DNA of 64,000 nt from Camillea tinctor. Lineage: Eukaryota > Ascomycota > Sordariomycetes > Xylariales > Xylariaceae. Both the position numbers and the translations under genes were made by a program. The notes under the pieces were generated by a model. The model ran no database searches. It saw only the letters and a list, made by a program, of their open reading frames with translations, and was not told where the DNA came from. Shown in pieces: positions 22,976 through 35,500 of the stretch. Every line of letters begins with the position of its first letter. The first letter of the stretch is position 1. The stretch spans positions 491,137 through 555,136 of the forward strand of contig MU394075.1 of the NCBI GenBank assembly GCA_022578605.1, read 5' to 3'.

Positions 22976-24519
22976 GGTGGTTGGAGGTGGTTGTGGTAGG
23001 CTTTGGTAGGGAGCGAGAGGGTCGTGGTTATGGTGGATGGATGGAGGGAAGGAGAGGTTGGGATGGTGCAATGGACTGTATATCTGAGAGAGAAGAGAGA
23101 TGATGGCTATACCTATGCCTATATATATACGTATACCTACGCACTTACCTACCTGTCTGAATAATCATAATAATATACTTGCAATGTAAACAACGACCAC
23201 CACCAACAACAACCCCTCCCCCCTTCCCATGGCCTGATCAGCAACCTCGCCTCCATATCCGCTTACATGGATAGGTGATTACCTAGATGGGAAGTGGTCT
23301 AGCTCTCTGAGCGCTGGACCGCCGCACCACAATCCCGCCCGCGGCATTGTCGTTGTGGTAGAGCACGGCAATGCCCCCATGTGCTCAAGCTCCTTCTACC
23401 TGTAAGCGAGGGTACCTTGCTTAAGCAACGGAGTGAGATCCTCGAGCTAACAAAACTGGCTGAGAGAGGGGGGCAAAGATGAATGTTGCACATTGCCGTC
23501 TTTCATCTGTGCGAAACAAGACGGTATCTTCAGCCGTAAGCGCATTGTCTTCGCCTTCGTCTTGGCTCCCTGTTCCTGGTCCGAACGATCGGCATCGCAT
23601 GACCTGTGAAATTTAGGAACGAGAGACACGCTCTCCCCGGAGCCTTTGGAAATTTGATAGAAGGCAAATTCGGTACGTAGTACCTTACATGGTATAAAGT
23701 AGCTGTAGATGGGATATTGCTTGTCCTTTCCTTACCCTTACCCTTTTCGTACCGGGGGAGAGAGGAGGATGAGGAGGGGGGCGAATAAGCGCAAATCAGA
23801 AGAGGGTTTTACTTGTTTCCCTTAGTGTAATATATGTTAGGTTAGATAGGTTAAGGTGAAGACGGCAAGCTCTTCTCGCTCACTCTGGCGGGAGCGTCGG
23901 TAGTTCAGTTTCACGCATTACCGGATTCGGGCAGGTTCCTAAAAAGAAAGGGGGAAAAAGAAGAAAGTGGAGTCGGTAGGATCTCGGTCGGTGGGTTTCT
24001 CGAGCAGCTCTCTCAGAATGAGAAAATCGGCACATGAAGCCGCGATCCCGAACGAGTGGAGAAAAAAAGGGCCAACATGGTCGATCCATGGGACCTTGGA
24101 TCTTGGAGCTTGCCGGTTCGGGAGGAGGTTAGCGTCATAACCGTCCGGGATGATTACATGTATATATTCGGGGTTGTTTAAGGGTTCATGGGTTGATTTA
24201 TTGCTTTTTCTTGGAACTTGTCTTGTCAGAGACAAACATAGAAAGAAAAAGCGGAAGGGGAAACAAATAGGTAAAAGCTTCCCTAGGTTAGGTCACGGTA
24301 AGGGATTTTTGTGTATATTGCCATCATATTTATATTGCTCGTGATATGCGAGGCGGCATTGAATTAATGCACCCACCCCTCTTCCCTCCCCCGTAGATGA
24401 ATCGGACCCAACCAAAACCAGTCCGGGGATTAATTAAGGGGGGAGGGGAGGGGCGGTTTGTTCATTAGGAGCTTTCCAGAAGGATTAGCGAGTGCAACAA
24501 CGACAATACATACGTCTTG
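22976..24519. other. Intergenic, upstream of GH45
   Basis: No gene is supported. The part next to the GH45 start is the promoter and leader of that gene, with a TA-rich stretch near 23118-23132. Farther right the sequence is mixed, with a purine-rich run near 23754-23790 and C/T- and G-rich runs near 24372-24455. Confidence 0.5.
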
Positions 24520-25008
24520 ATGTCACAATTGCGACGTCAAACTTCCTTCCTAGAGTCCTGTGGGTTTGCGAATGCCCTCATTTTGCCAATTGTGATTGTT
24601 TGTATGTTGGCTGGGTATACTGGTGAAGCAGATACCAACAAAGAATTATTCCTGATCTACGTTCGCGGAGATGAGATGGCAAGGAGTGGATACCCTAAGG
24701 AAAGTTATACAAGTTTAAAATCATCAAAGAAACTTGATCGTCTGGCCATTGAAACTAACAGCCACCTAATCGTCATATATTCTACATCACCATCAATTTA
24801 CCCTTTTCTAGACTCTGGTGCCATCATGGTTTATAGGATACTAGAGTCTCTACACCTAGAAGTGAACCTACGTTTTGAGAGTCATCATTCTCCTTATAGG
24901 TATTTGGACTCTTCTCTTTACTCTTATGCTCATTTAGTGAAGTTCTCATATACGTCAAAAGACAAGAGCACTGCACAATTACTAGAATCAACACTTCCCC
25001 CTATTTGA
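24520..25008 (+). CDS. Uncertain hypothetical open frame, 162 residues
   Basis: The frame runs from an ATG at 24520 to a stop at 25006-25008. The product is Ser/Tyr/Leu-rich with one hydrophobic stretch (ALILPIVIVCMLAGY, about residues 19-33). I recognise no family. It lies in a gene-poor region next to a decayed alcohol dehydrogenase, has AT-rich codon use unlike the confident genes, and shows no clear intron. It may be a chance frame or part of a decayed gene. Confidence 0.2.
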   Translation: MSQLRRQTSFLESCGFANALILPIVIVCMLAGYTGEADTNKELFLIYVRGDEMARSGYPKESYTSLKSSKKLDRLAIETNSHLIVIYSTSPSIYPFLDSGAIMVYRILESLHLEVNLRFESHHSPYRYLDSSLYSYAHLVKFSYTSKDKSTAQLLESTLPPI

Positions 25009-25204
25009 AGCTTTCTTATATGATCATTTACCTGGTCTTCCTCTTATAAAGCAAGTTGCCATTCCTAAACAAGTCTAAGGGTTTCCTAGTTAAAGAACCA
25101 GGCAGGTACAAGAACTTCAAGTAAGCTGTAAGGATATACTATAAACAAATACCCCCCTCCTTTCCCCCTCACACAGCATAATGTGCGAGGTCAACTATTC
25201 TGAC

Positions 25205-26080
25205 GGATGAGTGTAGTTCAAGTCCAAGGAGTCTTCAGAACTCATGGCATCGGATCAGAATAGGTTAGAATGCCGCGGCGTCTGCGAATCTGACGTACAC
25301 ACCATGACTAGCAGTTTGGGCGATGGCCCCGCGTCCATCTGCGTTGGTCACGAAGTCGCTGGCAAGGCAGTCAAAGTCGGACCCAAGGTCAGAGACGTGA
25401 AGGTCGGAGATCGTCAGTGCCGGTGTTCATATGCAGTGCCAGTACAACGACAAGAACCACCTACATAATGATGAAATGGATAGCAAAAGATGATTGAGCG
25501 CCGTAGCTTATCAGGGCCTATATTTCAAGACTTAAACGCACGTACACACCAATAGCCACGTACACCGCACCCTAGCTCCAAGATGCTACAATCGGGTCAG
25601 GCATCCAACTGTACCTTATGTGCAAAAGCTTCATACAATAACCGAGCGGTCATTGTGCCCCGATTATGTAGGTTATTAGATTCCCTATGTTGCCCCCCTA
25701 GCTGGGACGTCACACGACCGACCCCAACGAGAGGGTTCGCCAGGGTCCAAGCGCACGAGCTCCCGGTCTTCCCCTCACATCTAGCGGCACCGACGGCCTA
25801 GCGGAGGACTCACGACATCATCGCGGGGGCACCGGCCCGGGGAAAGTAAGTCGCCGTGGTCGGGGTCCAAGCTGTACCACTTCAAGGCCGGTCCTAGGGA
25901 TGCTAGCCACGGCGCGAGTGCCCTACCATGGAGGCCGGAACACGTCGGTTTTCTCATGGTGGAGACGTCTTCCCGTGTCCGGGGTAGCATAGGCGGAGGT
26001 AGGGAGCGCGCGAAGCGGGATGGTGCGAGGGGCTGGTTCATGTCCGTGGATTACGGTAAGGCGATTGGTGCGTGAGTCCC
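25205..26080 (+). pseudogene. Decayed zinc-type alcohol dehydrogenase
   Basis: The frame at about 25244-25468 reads CRGVCESDVHTM, then GDGPASICVGHEVAGKAVKVG and VRDVKVGDR. This is the N-terminal zinc-binding part of a cinnamyl-alcohol-type dehydrogenase (normally CGxCGSDxH and GHExxGxVxxVG). Farther on, GGTGPGKV and AVVGV appear in adjacent frames around 25825-25865, followed by SKLYHF in the third frame. These fit the Rossmann segment (GxGPGKxVAVVGxGGLxHF) at the expected order and distance. A segment with RERAKRDGARG near 26004-26036 may match the next part. Stops and frame changes separate the pieces, so no functional product is expected. The N-terminal piece is the firmest; the downstream pieces are weaker. 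Confidence 0.55.
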
Positions 26081-27503
26081 AGAGGTTGGGGGGGGAGGGG
26101 GGGGAGTAGAAAGGATCTGGGTTATCTTATACCAACGAGTTTAATTTAGAGGAATCATTCCACTTCCAATCTCTAGGTTAGCTCAGTGCGGGTACGATTA
26201 CTTCTGCGCTGTATACCTATGTGTAGGTCACTAGGTAACTTGAATCGGAAGTTAGTAGGTCCCCTCATATCTAATAGAAATGTTGCAGTATAATAGGTGT
26301 CGTTCATCCAACTAGGTAGATCGATTTGAAGTTGAGCTTTTCTTTGGTTCTCCTATCATGAATATTTGTAACTGGTAGACAGATCCTATTTTAATGGATT
26401 AGGAATAAGGAGTATATCGAATAAAACTAAACTAAGTTCTCTCCAGCAAGGAAACTTGATTGAAAGAATATACTCCCTTCAGTGTCGTTAGTTACGAATT
26501 TAGACTTAATATTGCGCATGGCGGGATCAATATGCCGGTGTCTATTATGCATAGAGACAGGAGAGTGCTAATAGTAAGAAGAGTAGATGGAGAGAAATAC
26601 GTTGGGATCCACTTTTCTTGCCAGGTTGATAGATTTGATTTGACTTTTGAATTGGTCCGTGGTCTTTGGTCTTTGGATTGGACCCAGTTTTTAGTGTATA
26701 GTAGTGTGACGGTATGTTGCTCATGTTTCGTCTTTCTTACCCAAAGAACCAATAAAAAAGAGATACCTAGGTACCTAAACGCCTTTCTCTGTAACTATTT
26801 CTTGGGAGATTCAAGTTGTAGAGGACAGGTCATTATCTATCGTAAAGTACCTTGAGTAGGGAAAGTCTTATCTAAACTACATGTTAGGTGCAGCAATCCA
26901 GTAAAATAGTACTTTGCCCCCAACACCCTACAGACCTTATCTCACTGACAACATTTAAACCCCATTACGCAGGTTACAGGTTATTTAAATTTAGTAGCAA
27001 AGGTATTAATTTCGGGCTGGACTAAACCATAACGGAACCTTGCGCCTTGTCTACCTTGCGTATATGGGAGCCTCTTTTTTTATTTTGGATTTTATTTTAT
27101 TTTATTTTATTTTTTTACTCAACACCCTGAACCACCACTAAACTATTACCACCATTACCAACTACCAACTACCCAACTTCCTCTTCCCAGGACCAATTCT
27201 CAAGCCCAAGATTTTTATCTTGGGTCAAAAGTAGATCATTTACACCAAAAAACCCTCCCCGGCGATAATTCCCTCCGGCCGAGTCGATCACGTCAATTCG
27301 TCCGTCGCGCAAACTTGAACCGACACCTCATCTTTTTTTTCTTTTCTCACTTCCCCCCCCTTTACCACCAACACAATATACCATTCCATCTTCCTCGTAT
27401 ACGTATACGCCGCAGCCTGCAGGACAACCACCAGCCTTCCCAACCTCATCCCAAATAATACGCCTGACCTGACCAAAACTGCCAACCTGCCACAGTCCCA
27501 ATT
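26081..27503. other. Intergenic, upstream of VPS74
   Basis: I see no gene. The stretch has a G-run near 26089-26105, AT-rich sequence with CCTAGGTA motifs, a TTTTA repeat near 27082-27110, and a C/T-rich leader before the ATG at 27504. An open frame near 26460-26855 has no recognisable motif. Confidence 0.5.
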
Positions 27504-28839
27504 ATGTCGTCGTCAGGATTGACGAGACGCCGTGGAGGTGGAGGTGCAGCCGGAAACGAAGGCGAGTCCAGCAACGGCATCAACCGATCCAACTCGTCTA
27601 CCAATGTACGCGACAACGGCCCCGAGACCAGCTACGAGGACAGCGAGAATGGCCATCGCATTGCCTTCGATCCACGCGACATCAGCGAAAGCGCCGAGAG
27701 GAGTAAACAGCCCAAGCTCACATTGATGGAGGAAGTCATACTGCTGGGGCTCAAGGACAAGCAGGTATGTTTCTCTCTCTCTCTCTCTCTTTTTCTTTCT
27801 TTCTTTCTTTCTTCCTCTCTCCCTTGAAGAAAAGGAAGAACAAAATAGAACAAGACTGACGGCCCCCAAAACAGGGCTACCTCTCTTTCTGGAACGATAA
27901 CATCAGTTATGCCCTCCGGGGCTGCATTGTCCTCGAGCTGGCTTTTCGGGGCCGCGTCAGCATGCAAAAGGACCCCTCCAGACGACGATTTCCTCTCGCT
28001 GACCGAACCATCGAAGTCATTGATGATACCCTCACCGGCGAGGTCTTGCTGGACGAAGCATTGAAGCTAATGAAACAGAGTGAGAAGATGAGTGTGAGCG
28101 CCTGGATTGATCTGATGAGTGGTATGTCTGCTGTCGCTGTGCTATATATATATGTTATTAGGACTTGGCCTGAGCTAAATCATTCCCCTCCCCAACCTAG
28201 GCGAGACCTGGAATCTCATGAAGATCGGCTACCAGCTAAAGCAAGTCCGCGAACGCCTATGCAAGGGCCTGGTCGACAAGGGCATCCTCCGCACCGAGAA
28301 GCGCAACTTCTTGCTCTTCGACATGGCCACCCACCCTGTCGCTGACGGTGGTGCGAAGGACGAGATCCGGAGGCGCGTTAGAAACGTCCTGACCCAGCGT
28401 ACTGTTGTCCTGCCCAGTTCCCAGTTCTTGCCCGAGAATCTCGAGTTCCGATATATCAGAACCATCTCCATGGTCTGCGCCGCCTATGCTGCCAACGTCC
28501 TAGAGAATGCCTTGAGCACACTGGGCCACGAGGCCCGGGAACGCGCCTTCACCCAGACTGATGAGCTACTCGCCGAGTACTCCCAGTGGCCTTTTGGCCG
28601 GAAACCGAGCTCCACCGGCATTGGCGCCAATATCCCACAAGTTATTGCTGAGGTAAGTTAGGAAAGGGGGAAAATACATTTGAACTTGCTTTTTTCTTCC
28701 CCGGCCACGAAGATAGACAGCATTTAGCTAATACATCTTCACTTGGTAGGAGGTAAACAAGGGCAAAGACAAGGAACTTCAGCTTGAGGTTGTCGCCGCC
28801 TGCCTAAGCGTCTTTACTCGCCTCGACTCGCTACTGTAG
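27504..28839 (+). CDS. vps74: Vps74 / GOLPH3 Golgi PI4P-binding adaptor
   Basis: Four exons, 27504..27764, 27875..28121, 28201..28652 and 28750..28839, give 349 residues. The first ~75 residues are a Gly/Ser/Asn-rich tail. The GPP34 domain then fills the rest, with [71 protein letters not shown] and a C-terminal block ending FTRLDSLL. The family binds PI4P on Golgi membranes and helps retain glycosyltransferases. All introns have standard borders: GTATGT..ACAG, GTATGT..CTAG, GTAAGT..GTAG. Intron 1 contains a long CT microsatellite (about 27770-27825). The last exon is only 90 bp and includes the conserved end. The first three introns of this length class are typical of Pezizomycotina. High confidence. 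Confidence 0.95.
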
Positions 28840-31207
28840 ACGACTCTTTAATATAATTACTCATATTTCTGGAGACAACTGAACCAACCCAACCCACGCC
28901 GAACCGAGCCGAACCTACCTCCGTCACATAAACCAACTTGCCCAATTTGTTACCTTCTTCTGTCTCTAAATCTAATCACCTCACCTCACCTCCCCTTTTG
29001 CCCGCCTCATCCCTTGCACGATAACGACCATCCCATTTTTAATCCCATCAAACAAGAAAAAAAAACCAATTTCCATGTAGAACACAATAGGACGGTCGGG
29101 TTATTATTTTCCCCCAAAGCCCATAGAATGGGCCATTTAGCAGTACGACTTTGTTCATACTTCTAACCCCTTTATTTCCACAGGCAGGGAAAAAAGGGGG
29201 TGATGACTTGGGAAACACGATGTGACGGTTTCTTTTTTTTTTCTCCAACTCTCACTCAGGACAAGTTTTTTTTAAGGAGGATTCCAAAAAAGAATAAGAA
29301 ACAATGAATGATAAAAAGGGAGGGGGAGGAGGAATTTCTGGGAAAGGGGGGAAGGGACAGGGTTTTGTCTTTGTTTGTTTTTTCTTGCCTATTTGTAGTA
29401 AAAGAGAGAGAAGAGAAGAAGAGCGAGAGGGGAATACTAAGTGGTTTCGATCTTTGAAGAATCGATAGGAGTGGAGACAGAGAGAATATGGAGGGAGGGG
29501 GATTTAAGGATTTGAATGGAGAAGGGGGGAGGAAGATAGGAGGAGAGGAAAGTGAAAAGACCAACTTATTGAAAAAAAACGAACCCTCAAAAGCTCAATC
29601 CTGAAAACCTCCAAAAGGATAAAAGAAAAACCAAGCCCGAAACCGAACCAGAACTGAAGTGATGAAAAAGACCCCTTTTTCTTTTTTTCTCTCTCTCGAC
29701 CTCCTTCCTCCCCCCTCCCTCTGTATGCGTGCGTGCACGAGTGAGTGAGTGTATATTTATTCATTCAGGACTCTACTTTTTTTGGGGAAAAAAAAAGAAA
29801 GATCCTTCCCCTTCCCATCTTCACCCCCTATTGTTTGAGCAAGCGAGGAGAAAGGAATAAAAAGGGGAGAGAAACTTTTATATTTTTGATTCTTTCTTTT
29901 TTTAGTTTTATAACTACCTGCTACTATTACTATATAAATATTTATTATTATTATTGCCTTATTTTTTATTCTTCTTCTTTTTTTAGGGGGTTTTGGTTTT
30001 TTAGTATTAGTTCTCATCCTGATATTTTTCCATCCTGCCTACCCTACCTATCTACCTACCGTTTACGCATACACACACACATATATATGTCTTAGGGGAG
30101 AGAGTAGAAGAGAAGGGGAGAAGAAGAAGTGAGAAAGAGGAGACTGAGGGCTAGGGTGAAGGGATGGTTGTTAGTTAGGCCGGGTTAGGTCCGGGTTAAG
30201 GAGGCTTTTTCCTAGGCATGGATGGGAGGCTAGATGGATTGGGTTGGTCTGGGTATGGAAGAATAAGGGGGGAGGAGGAAGGGGGAGGGACTTGGGTTTT
30301 TTTTTCATGAGGGTTTGGGGAATAGAGGGGAAGGGGGGTTTATCGCATTGTTGTGTTCTTGTTACTATCTGTTGACTTATATATACCTGAGTAATTACCT
30401 TTCTTTTCACTTCTTGCTCTTCTTTTGCCCCCTGAAGTTTTTTATTTATTTACTTGTTTCTATTTTTTTATTGTAATATCTCTTATAGCCCCTTTCCCCG
30501 GAGCTTCCTTTTTAAGGAGTTGACTAAATGGTTTTGGTCTCTGGTATGGTTGGTTGTTTCTTCCAATGCTACCTAAGTATTTTTTAATTCTTGCTACTTT
30601 TTCTTTCACCCCCGGTTTTCTTGTATATAAACTAACCAGACGTGCTCGCTGTATTATTACTTTTTTTTTCTCTCTATCTCTCGGTGATTAAAATAAAAAC
30701 CATTCTATGAATTTACTGTTTTATTCGCTCTATTACTTAAATACGCTGTCATGATATTTTTCGGGAATTTAGGTTGTCCTATTTCATCGGACCTCTTATC
30801 ATTCGTTATCTTCTTATATTTTCCCCTTATGTTCGTTCTTCCTAGATTGCATCACTGAGCCTCGGTAGGTTAAGTAGTCTCTTTTTATTCCCTTACTTAC
30901 TACTATCATGCTGTTCCCTACCTGTTACCACGTATGCCTACGGAATAAAGCACGACATAAAGATAAACGATAACGCATATAATAATGATAATGCATCCCA
31001 GCGCTACATTTTTCTTTACCTCTTCTACACCATGTCCGACGTTTTGTTTTTCAATTCCATGCATAAATATCATCTCGGGCGAGGGTATCCATTTCCGAAC
31101 CTAGGGAACAATCTTTATATCCTCTCGTCGAAAACCACTCACTCACCTACTCATAAATATGTTTACTTCAAGTGCCTACCTACCGACCTACCCCCGACTC
31201 GCTTTCT
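28840..31207. other. Long low-complexity spacer between VPS74 and RPAP1-like gene
   Basis: About 2.4 kb between two converging genes with no supportable coding sequence. It consists of long alternating purine-rich (29260-29560, 30095-30340) and pyrimidine-rich or T-rich (29660-29720, 29930-30000, 30410-30680) blocks on the plus strand, with several homopolymer runs. Open frames here are strings of Ser/Pro/Leu/Phe or Lys/Glu produced by the composition. Part of it is probably 3' untranslated sequence. Confidence 0.5.
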
Positions 31208-32569
31208 CTATTTGGCCTTCCGAAGTCTCTCCTTCCAGCCGCCCTTCTCGAACAGCCAGATGGCCTCGATAGCGAACGCCCTCGCGCTCCGGTGCCCCCT
31301 CCCTTCCTCTATGCTTGCCTCCTCGTTCAGGTTGCGTAAAACGGCGCCCTCCTCCATCTGCCGCCAAATGCCATCCGCCATGTCGTCGCCGGGGGCACCG
31401 AATTGCCCGCGGCCCAGGCGGTACAGAATGCGGCCCAGGGTCTGGTAAGCGACGCAGCGCTGGCCCGGGACAGCGCTGCGCTGCAGACGTGCTAGCTCGC
31501 GCACCGTGTAGCCCGCGGCCTCGGGCGCCTCGCCGTGGTGATGCAGACCCTTGGATACGGGCACGGCGCGCGAAATGCGCGGCGGTAGCAGCATACCCCG
31601 GAAGTCGAATCGCAGCGCCGATACGGGCAGCGAGTCCTGCCCTGGGTAGTAAGGGCTGTCGCGATCGGCGGGCGAGTTGGGTGTCGGCACGGGCGCCATC
31701 CAGGCTAGCTTTGAAGGGTCTGCGGGCAGGCTCGGGAAGTACTTCTCGTGCAGGTGTTGCAGGAAGTCGGGGTCGTCCGGGTCGAGGTCCGCGACCTGCC
31801 GAGGTTGTGGCCAGTGCGGCTTCGGGGTGTCCGAGTCTTTGTTGATTATGTATTCTTCTGGGGGTGCGACTGGAGCTGCGTCGTCGATTTGTGATGTATC
31901 GAATCTGACCCTGGGTTTTTCTGTCTTTACTGTTTCATCTACTTCGTCTGCCTCGTCTACTACTGAGGGTCGAGGCACTTGTTTCGTAGTTGTCGGCGCG
32001 CTTGATTTCCCAACGACACCGGCTTCGTCTTTCTTTTCTTGGGTATCTGGGCTTGCTTGTGCGGATGTATCTTGTATGCGTATCTCGGGAGGGTTTTGTA
32101 CGGGCGTTGTAGAAGGGGGTTTGTCGAATGGCGAAGGGCTGGCAGCCTCGTCGAGGTTTGCACGCTTCAATAGCATCTCTAGTAACTTTGGGTCCATCCC
32201 ATTGAAAAGCTCTTGTCGGGCGGCTTCTATCTCCTGTGGCGACATGGAGGCAAGCCTTTCGGCATTCTCACGGTCTATTCTCTGTCTTTCGTTCGGCGGG
32301 GGATTGTTCTTGGTGGTTGAAGGAGTGAGCTGCGGGCTGGGATTCACAGTTGCGAGAGGTTCATTGGACGAAGATAGAAACACTTGGGCTTTTTCTTTTT
32401 CCGACAATAAGCTATGTCCTTGTCTCTTTTGTTTGAAGGCGGATATTCTCGTGCGCTTCTTGGGTTCGGGGAAGCCGGATGTGGTGGGCTTCGTCTGAGG
32501 GAAACTGGGCGCTTTCGGTTCTGTCGTTTCCTTCTCTTTGACGTCGAGGATTAAGAGCGTGGGATTCAT
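31208..32569 (-). CDS. RPAP1/RBA50-like RNA polymerase II-associated protein
   Basis: A single exon on the minus strand, 453 residues. The N-terminal RPAP1 motif is clear at about residues 93-140 (RQRIDRENAERL, MSPQEIEAARQELFNGMDPKLLEMLLKR). The middle is low-complexity and acidic/Pro-rich. A C-terminal RPAP1 block begins near residue 318 with LRFDFRGMLLPP. It continues with HHHGEAPEAAGYTVRELARL and GQRCVAYQTLGRILYRLGRGQFG. This short fungal form corresponds to yeast Rba50, a factor involved in RNA polymerase II assembly and nuclear import. The start at 32569 is the first ATG. The end KGGWKERLRKAK is basic. The gene converges on VPS74. Confidence 0.9.
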   Translation of the reverse strand: MNPTLLILDVKEKETTEPKAPSFPQTKPTTSGFPEPKKRTRISAFKQKRQGHSLLSEKEKAQVFLSSSNEPLATVNPSPQLTPSTTKNNPPPNERQRIDRENAERLASMSPQEIEAARQELFNGMDPKLLEMLLKRANLDEAASPSPFDKPPSTTPVQNPPEIRIQDTSAQASPDTQEKKDEAGVVGKSSAPTTTKQVPRPSVVDEADEVDETVKTEKPRVRFDTSQIDDAAPVAPPEEYIINKDSDTPKPHWPQPRQVADLDPDDPDFLQHLHEKYFPSLPADPSKLAWMAPVPTPNSPADRDSPYYPGQDSLPVSALRFDFRGMLLPPRISRAVPVSKGLHHHGEAPEAAGYTVRELARLQRSAVPGQRCVAYQTLGRILYRLGRGQFGAPGDDMADGIWRQMEEGAVLRNLNEEASIEEGRGHRSARAFAIEAIWLFEKGGWKERLRKAK

Positions 32570-35500
32570 GATGTTTAGTGTATTTTATCTAGTATGCTTT
32601 ATCGTGACGAGGGAGCGTGAAAAGGAAAAAAAGGAAGCAAGAAAAAAAGAGAAGGAAATAAATGGGATTTTCTGGGTTTGGGTTTAGATATGTAAAGTAC
32701 TAGGTTAGGTACTAGGTATGTAGGTTAGTAAGGATATGGATGCACCTAGGAAGTTGACGCAAGAAGCACGTGCACAGCCACCCACATCCTCTAGCTCAGA
32801 ATAGAGTTGTGGCTGGCACGAGACCTTGCTGCACTGTATAGAACCCAATACGAACTATACCAATTGAAGATACCCCAGCCTGTTAGCGCGGATCCACCAA
32901 CTCCTGCCGAAAGTCGTCTAAGATTTCTAGAATTACCAAGCGCCCAGCCGCGACAATGTCGTCTAACTAGCCAATCAGAAATTATCGGCCCGCGTTTCAT
33001 TGAAGTGGAGGTCCCAAATAGCTGACCCGGCTGAAACAAATATACGGTAGGTACATCGGTACATCGGTACCTTCTACTTAATTCCCCTGCAATCCCTGCC
33101 TTGATTGTCTTATTTTTAATTAGTGACCTTTCGCGTTGCCTTCACCCTAAGGTTTCGAATTGACCATCGGGTTCTGTTTCTGTTTCAATGCACAATATAC
33201 AGTAATTAAACCATGCTCTTTGCTTCAGAATACCAGAATTATGCTCACCGATAGTTTGCTATATAGTACTTTTTTTTTTCTTTTCTCAAAGTACATATCG
33301 TAAAAACCTGCTTAGGTTTAGTTGATGTGGTTACATCTCCGCATCAAATGACAAGTCCGGCTTTGACTAGGCAGATAAATTACCTCACTATTATCGATGC
33401 ACAGTACAGCTAGGCGTAAGATTTTATGGTATGGGCTTTACTGGATGATACGGGGGTTTTTTTCCCTCTCATGATTCATCCGAGAACATTTCGTGTGGGG
33501 GGTGAGAAAAAAGCCTGGAATTGAATATAGCCGAACCAGAGCAACTTAACCTTGGAGGGCTAGTTACAGATGCATTGTGACTTTTACCTGCTTGTATGCA
33601 TAGTGGATGATCGCAGCGAATAGTTTTGATTTATAGAATATAGTGGTATAATATTATTTCCAACATCTTTCCCATTCATGCACATCGCATGTACATGTAC
33701 ACTACACCGTGCGTGTCTGTGTGCGTAGCCAGCATTAGGTAGTAGGTAGCACATCTAAACCTACGTAACCTACCTAGGTTAGTTGATATACATTTGTCAT
33801 TGAATGAAAAGGAATGCGATAGTTTTATAAACCTTGTCAAACGTGTGTGGTAGTCCTGTTTGTATTAATCGATACATCAGACATTCTATATTCCAATTTT
33901 CTTTTTGGTTTCTTTCTCTTTTTCTTTGTGGTTTCTTTTTTTAGCCGCATTTCTTACCCCGTGAAGATACATGTACTTACTTCGTCCCATCCATGTACAA
34001 TAACTAACTTCCGATCGCATCTGATTGATTATGTAGGTGATGATAATTATAGTTGCTGCGCGACAGCGGGCTCGGTTTTTGGCCTATAGGTGACCTGCAG
34101 GATTTTTTATGTAGGAGAGTTGCGACGAGATGCCCTAGTCCGTGCCAGCAGATCCCTGTATGGTTTGTACCTACATGTACCCAGATAGAGATAAGATTGC
34201 TTGGGTGCAGATCCCTGCCAACGCACGCGGCTATCGTGCGTTGAAGTCGCGGTTGGGTCCACTCAAAACGTTCCATGCTTGGAGTACGTACCTTTTCTAG
34301 CCTGCGTCTTTTGGAGAGGCTCAAGCCTGCATAGAGAATCTGTCTTCCCCACATATTGCCGACTGGTCGGCTCCTCAAGCACGGAATTACCTGCAGGTGT
34401 ACAAGTGTACCACGTCAACCTTATCAAATATTTCCATTCTTGTTGATACTACCTGATCTGACCTCAAAGCTCCAACTTCTTCTACTCGTCCTTGCGTCCG
34501 ACAAAAAGAAAAAAAACAACAACAACAATAAAGTACAGTGTATTTTCTAATATAATATCACTTCTCATAAATTACACTAATTAGAGATATGAGATTTAGA
34601 ATGTACCTATGAGTATTTTTTTCTTCTCTATTTTGCTTTTTTTCTTTCTACTAATTATTGTTGTTAGGTTAGAGGTAGAGGTGTATAGCCACTAAAAGCT
34701 ATAGGCGCGGTTAGGTTACATACCTAGGTAGTTAGTATTTTTGTAGGTATGTATGTACATTAATAACTGATGCTAAGTTTGTTTTAGTAGCTTACCCTTC
34801 TAGGTCGGTTAGCTACCCGGTAAACCAAGCTAATCATTGGCTGATGGCTGGCTATGCTGTGTGCTCCGTACTATGCTATGCCACTACCTTTTGCCCATCC
34901 TTTTTTCGCAACCTACTTCCTTTCTCCGCCTTTTCCGCCTTTCCCTATTCCAAAGTTTCTATTGTGCTGCCCCTGGTTCTCTAATGTCTATCCACCGAAT
35001 TGTCTCATCTTGTCTCTTTACTCTCTTTCTCTCGTAATGTTGTTCTTTGCTAGGTCCCTTCCTCTCCCCCCCCTGGTCCTCTTTTACATTCCCCTTTAGG
35101 CCCAGTTAGGCTCCATCATCTTTCTTCGCCAATGCTCAGCACACGCCTATTCTCTTCTTGAACCCCCCCTCGTTCGGATGACTTTTGACTTTTCTATTTT
35201 TTTTTCTTCTTCTCCGACGATCTGATGCTAATGCTCGTTCCCACAAAATCCTCTCTTCTTTCTTTCTCTTCTTCTTCTCTCTTCCCCCCATGGTCCTCCC
35301 CCCCCCCATCTCTCTCTATTATTCCCTTTCCCCCCCTTCCCCCTTGGGATTCCTAATACCCATTCACCCTCCCACCCCCCTAGCCTAGTCCCGATCTTTA
35401 ATTCGCCTTTTTTTTTTTCTCTTCTAAATAATAAAACTTACCACGCAACTTTCGTCTCTTGACAGATTACGGTCATTGCCCCGTTTTTATTCTCGCTCGC

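Noticed and set aside
22975..23071. Upstream start for GH45
   Set aside because: It would place 32 Pro/His-rich residues before a clear signal peptide.
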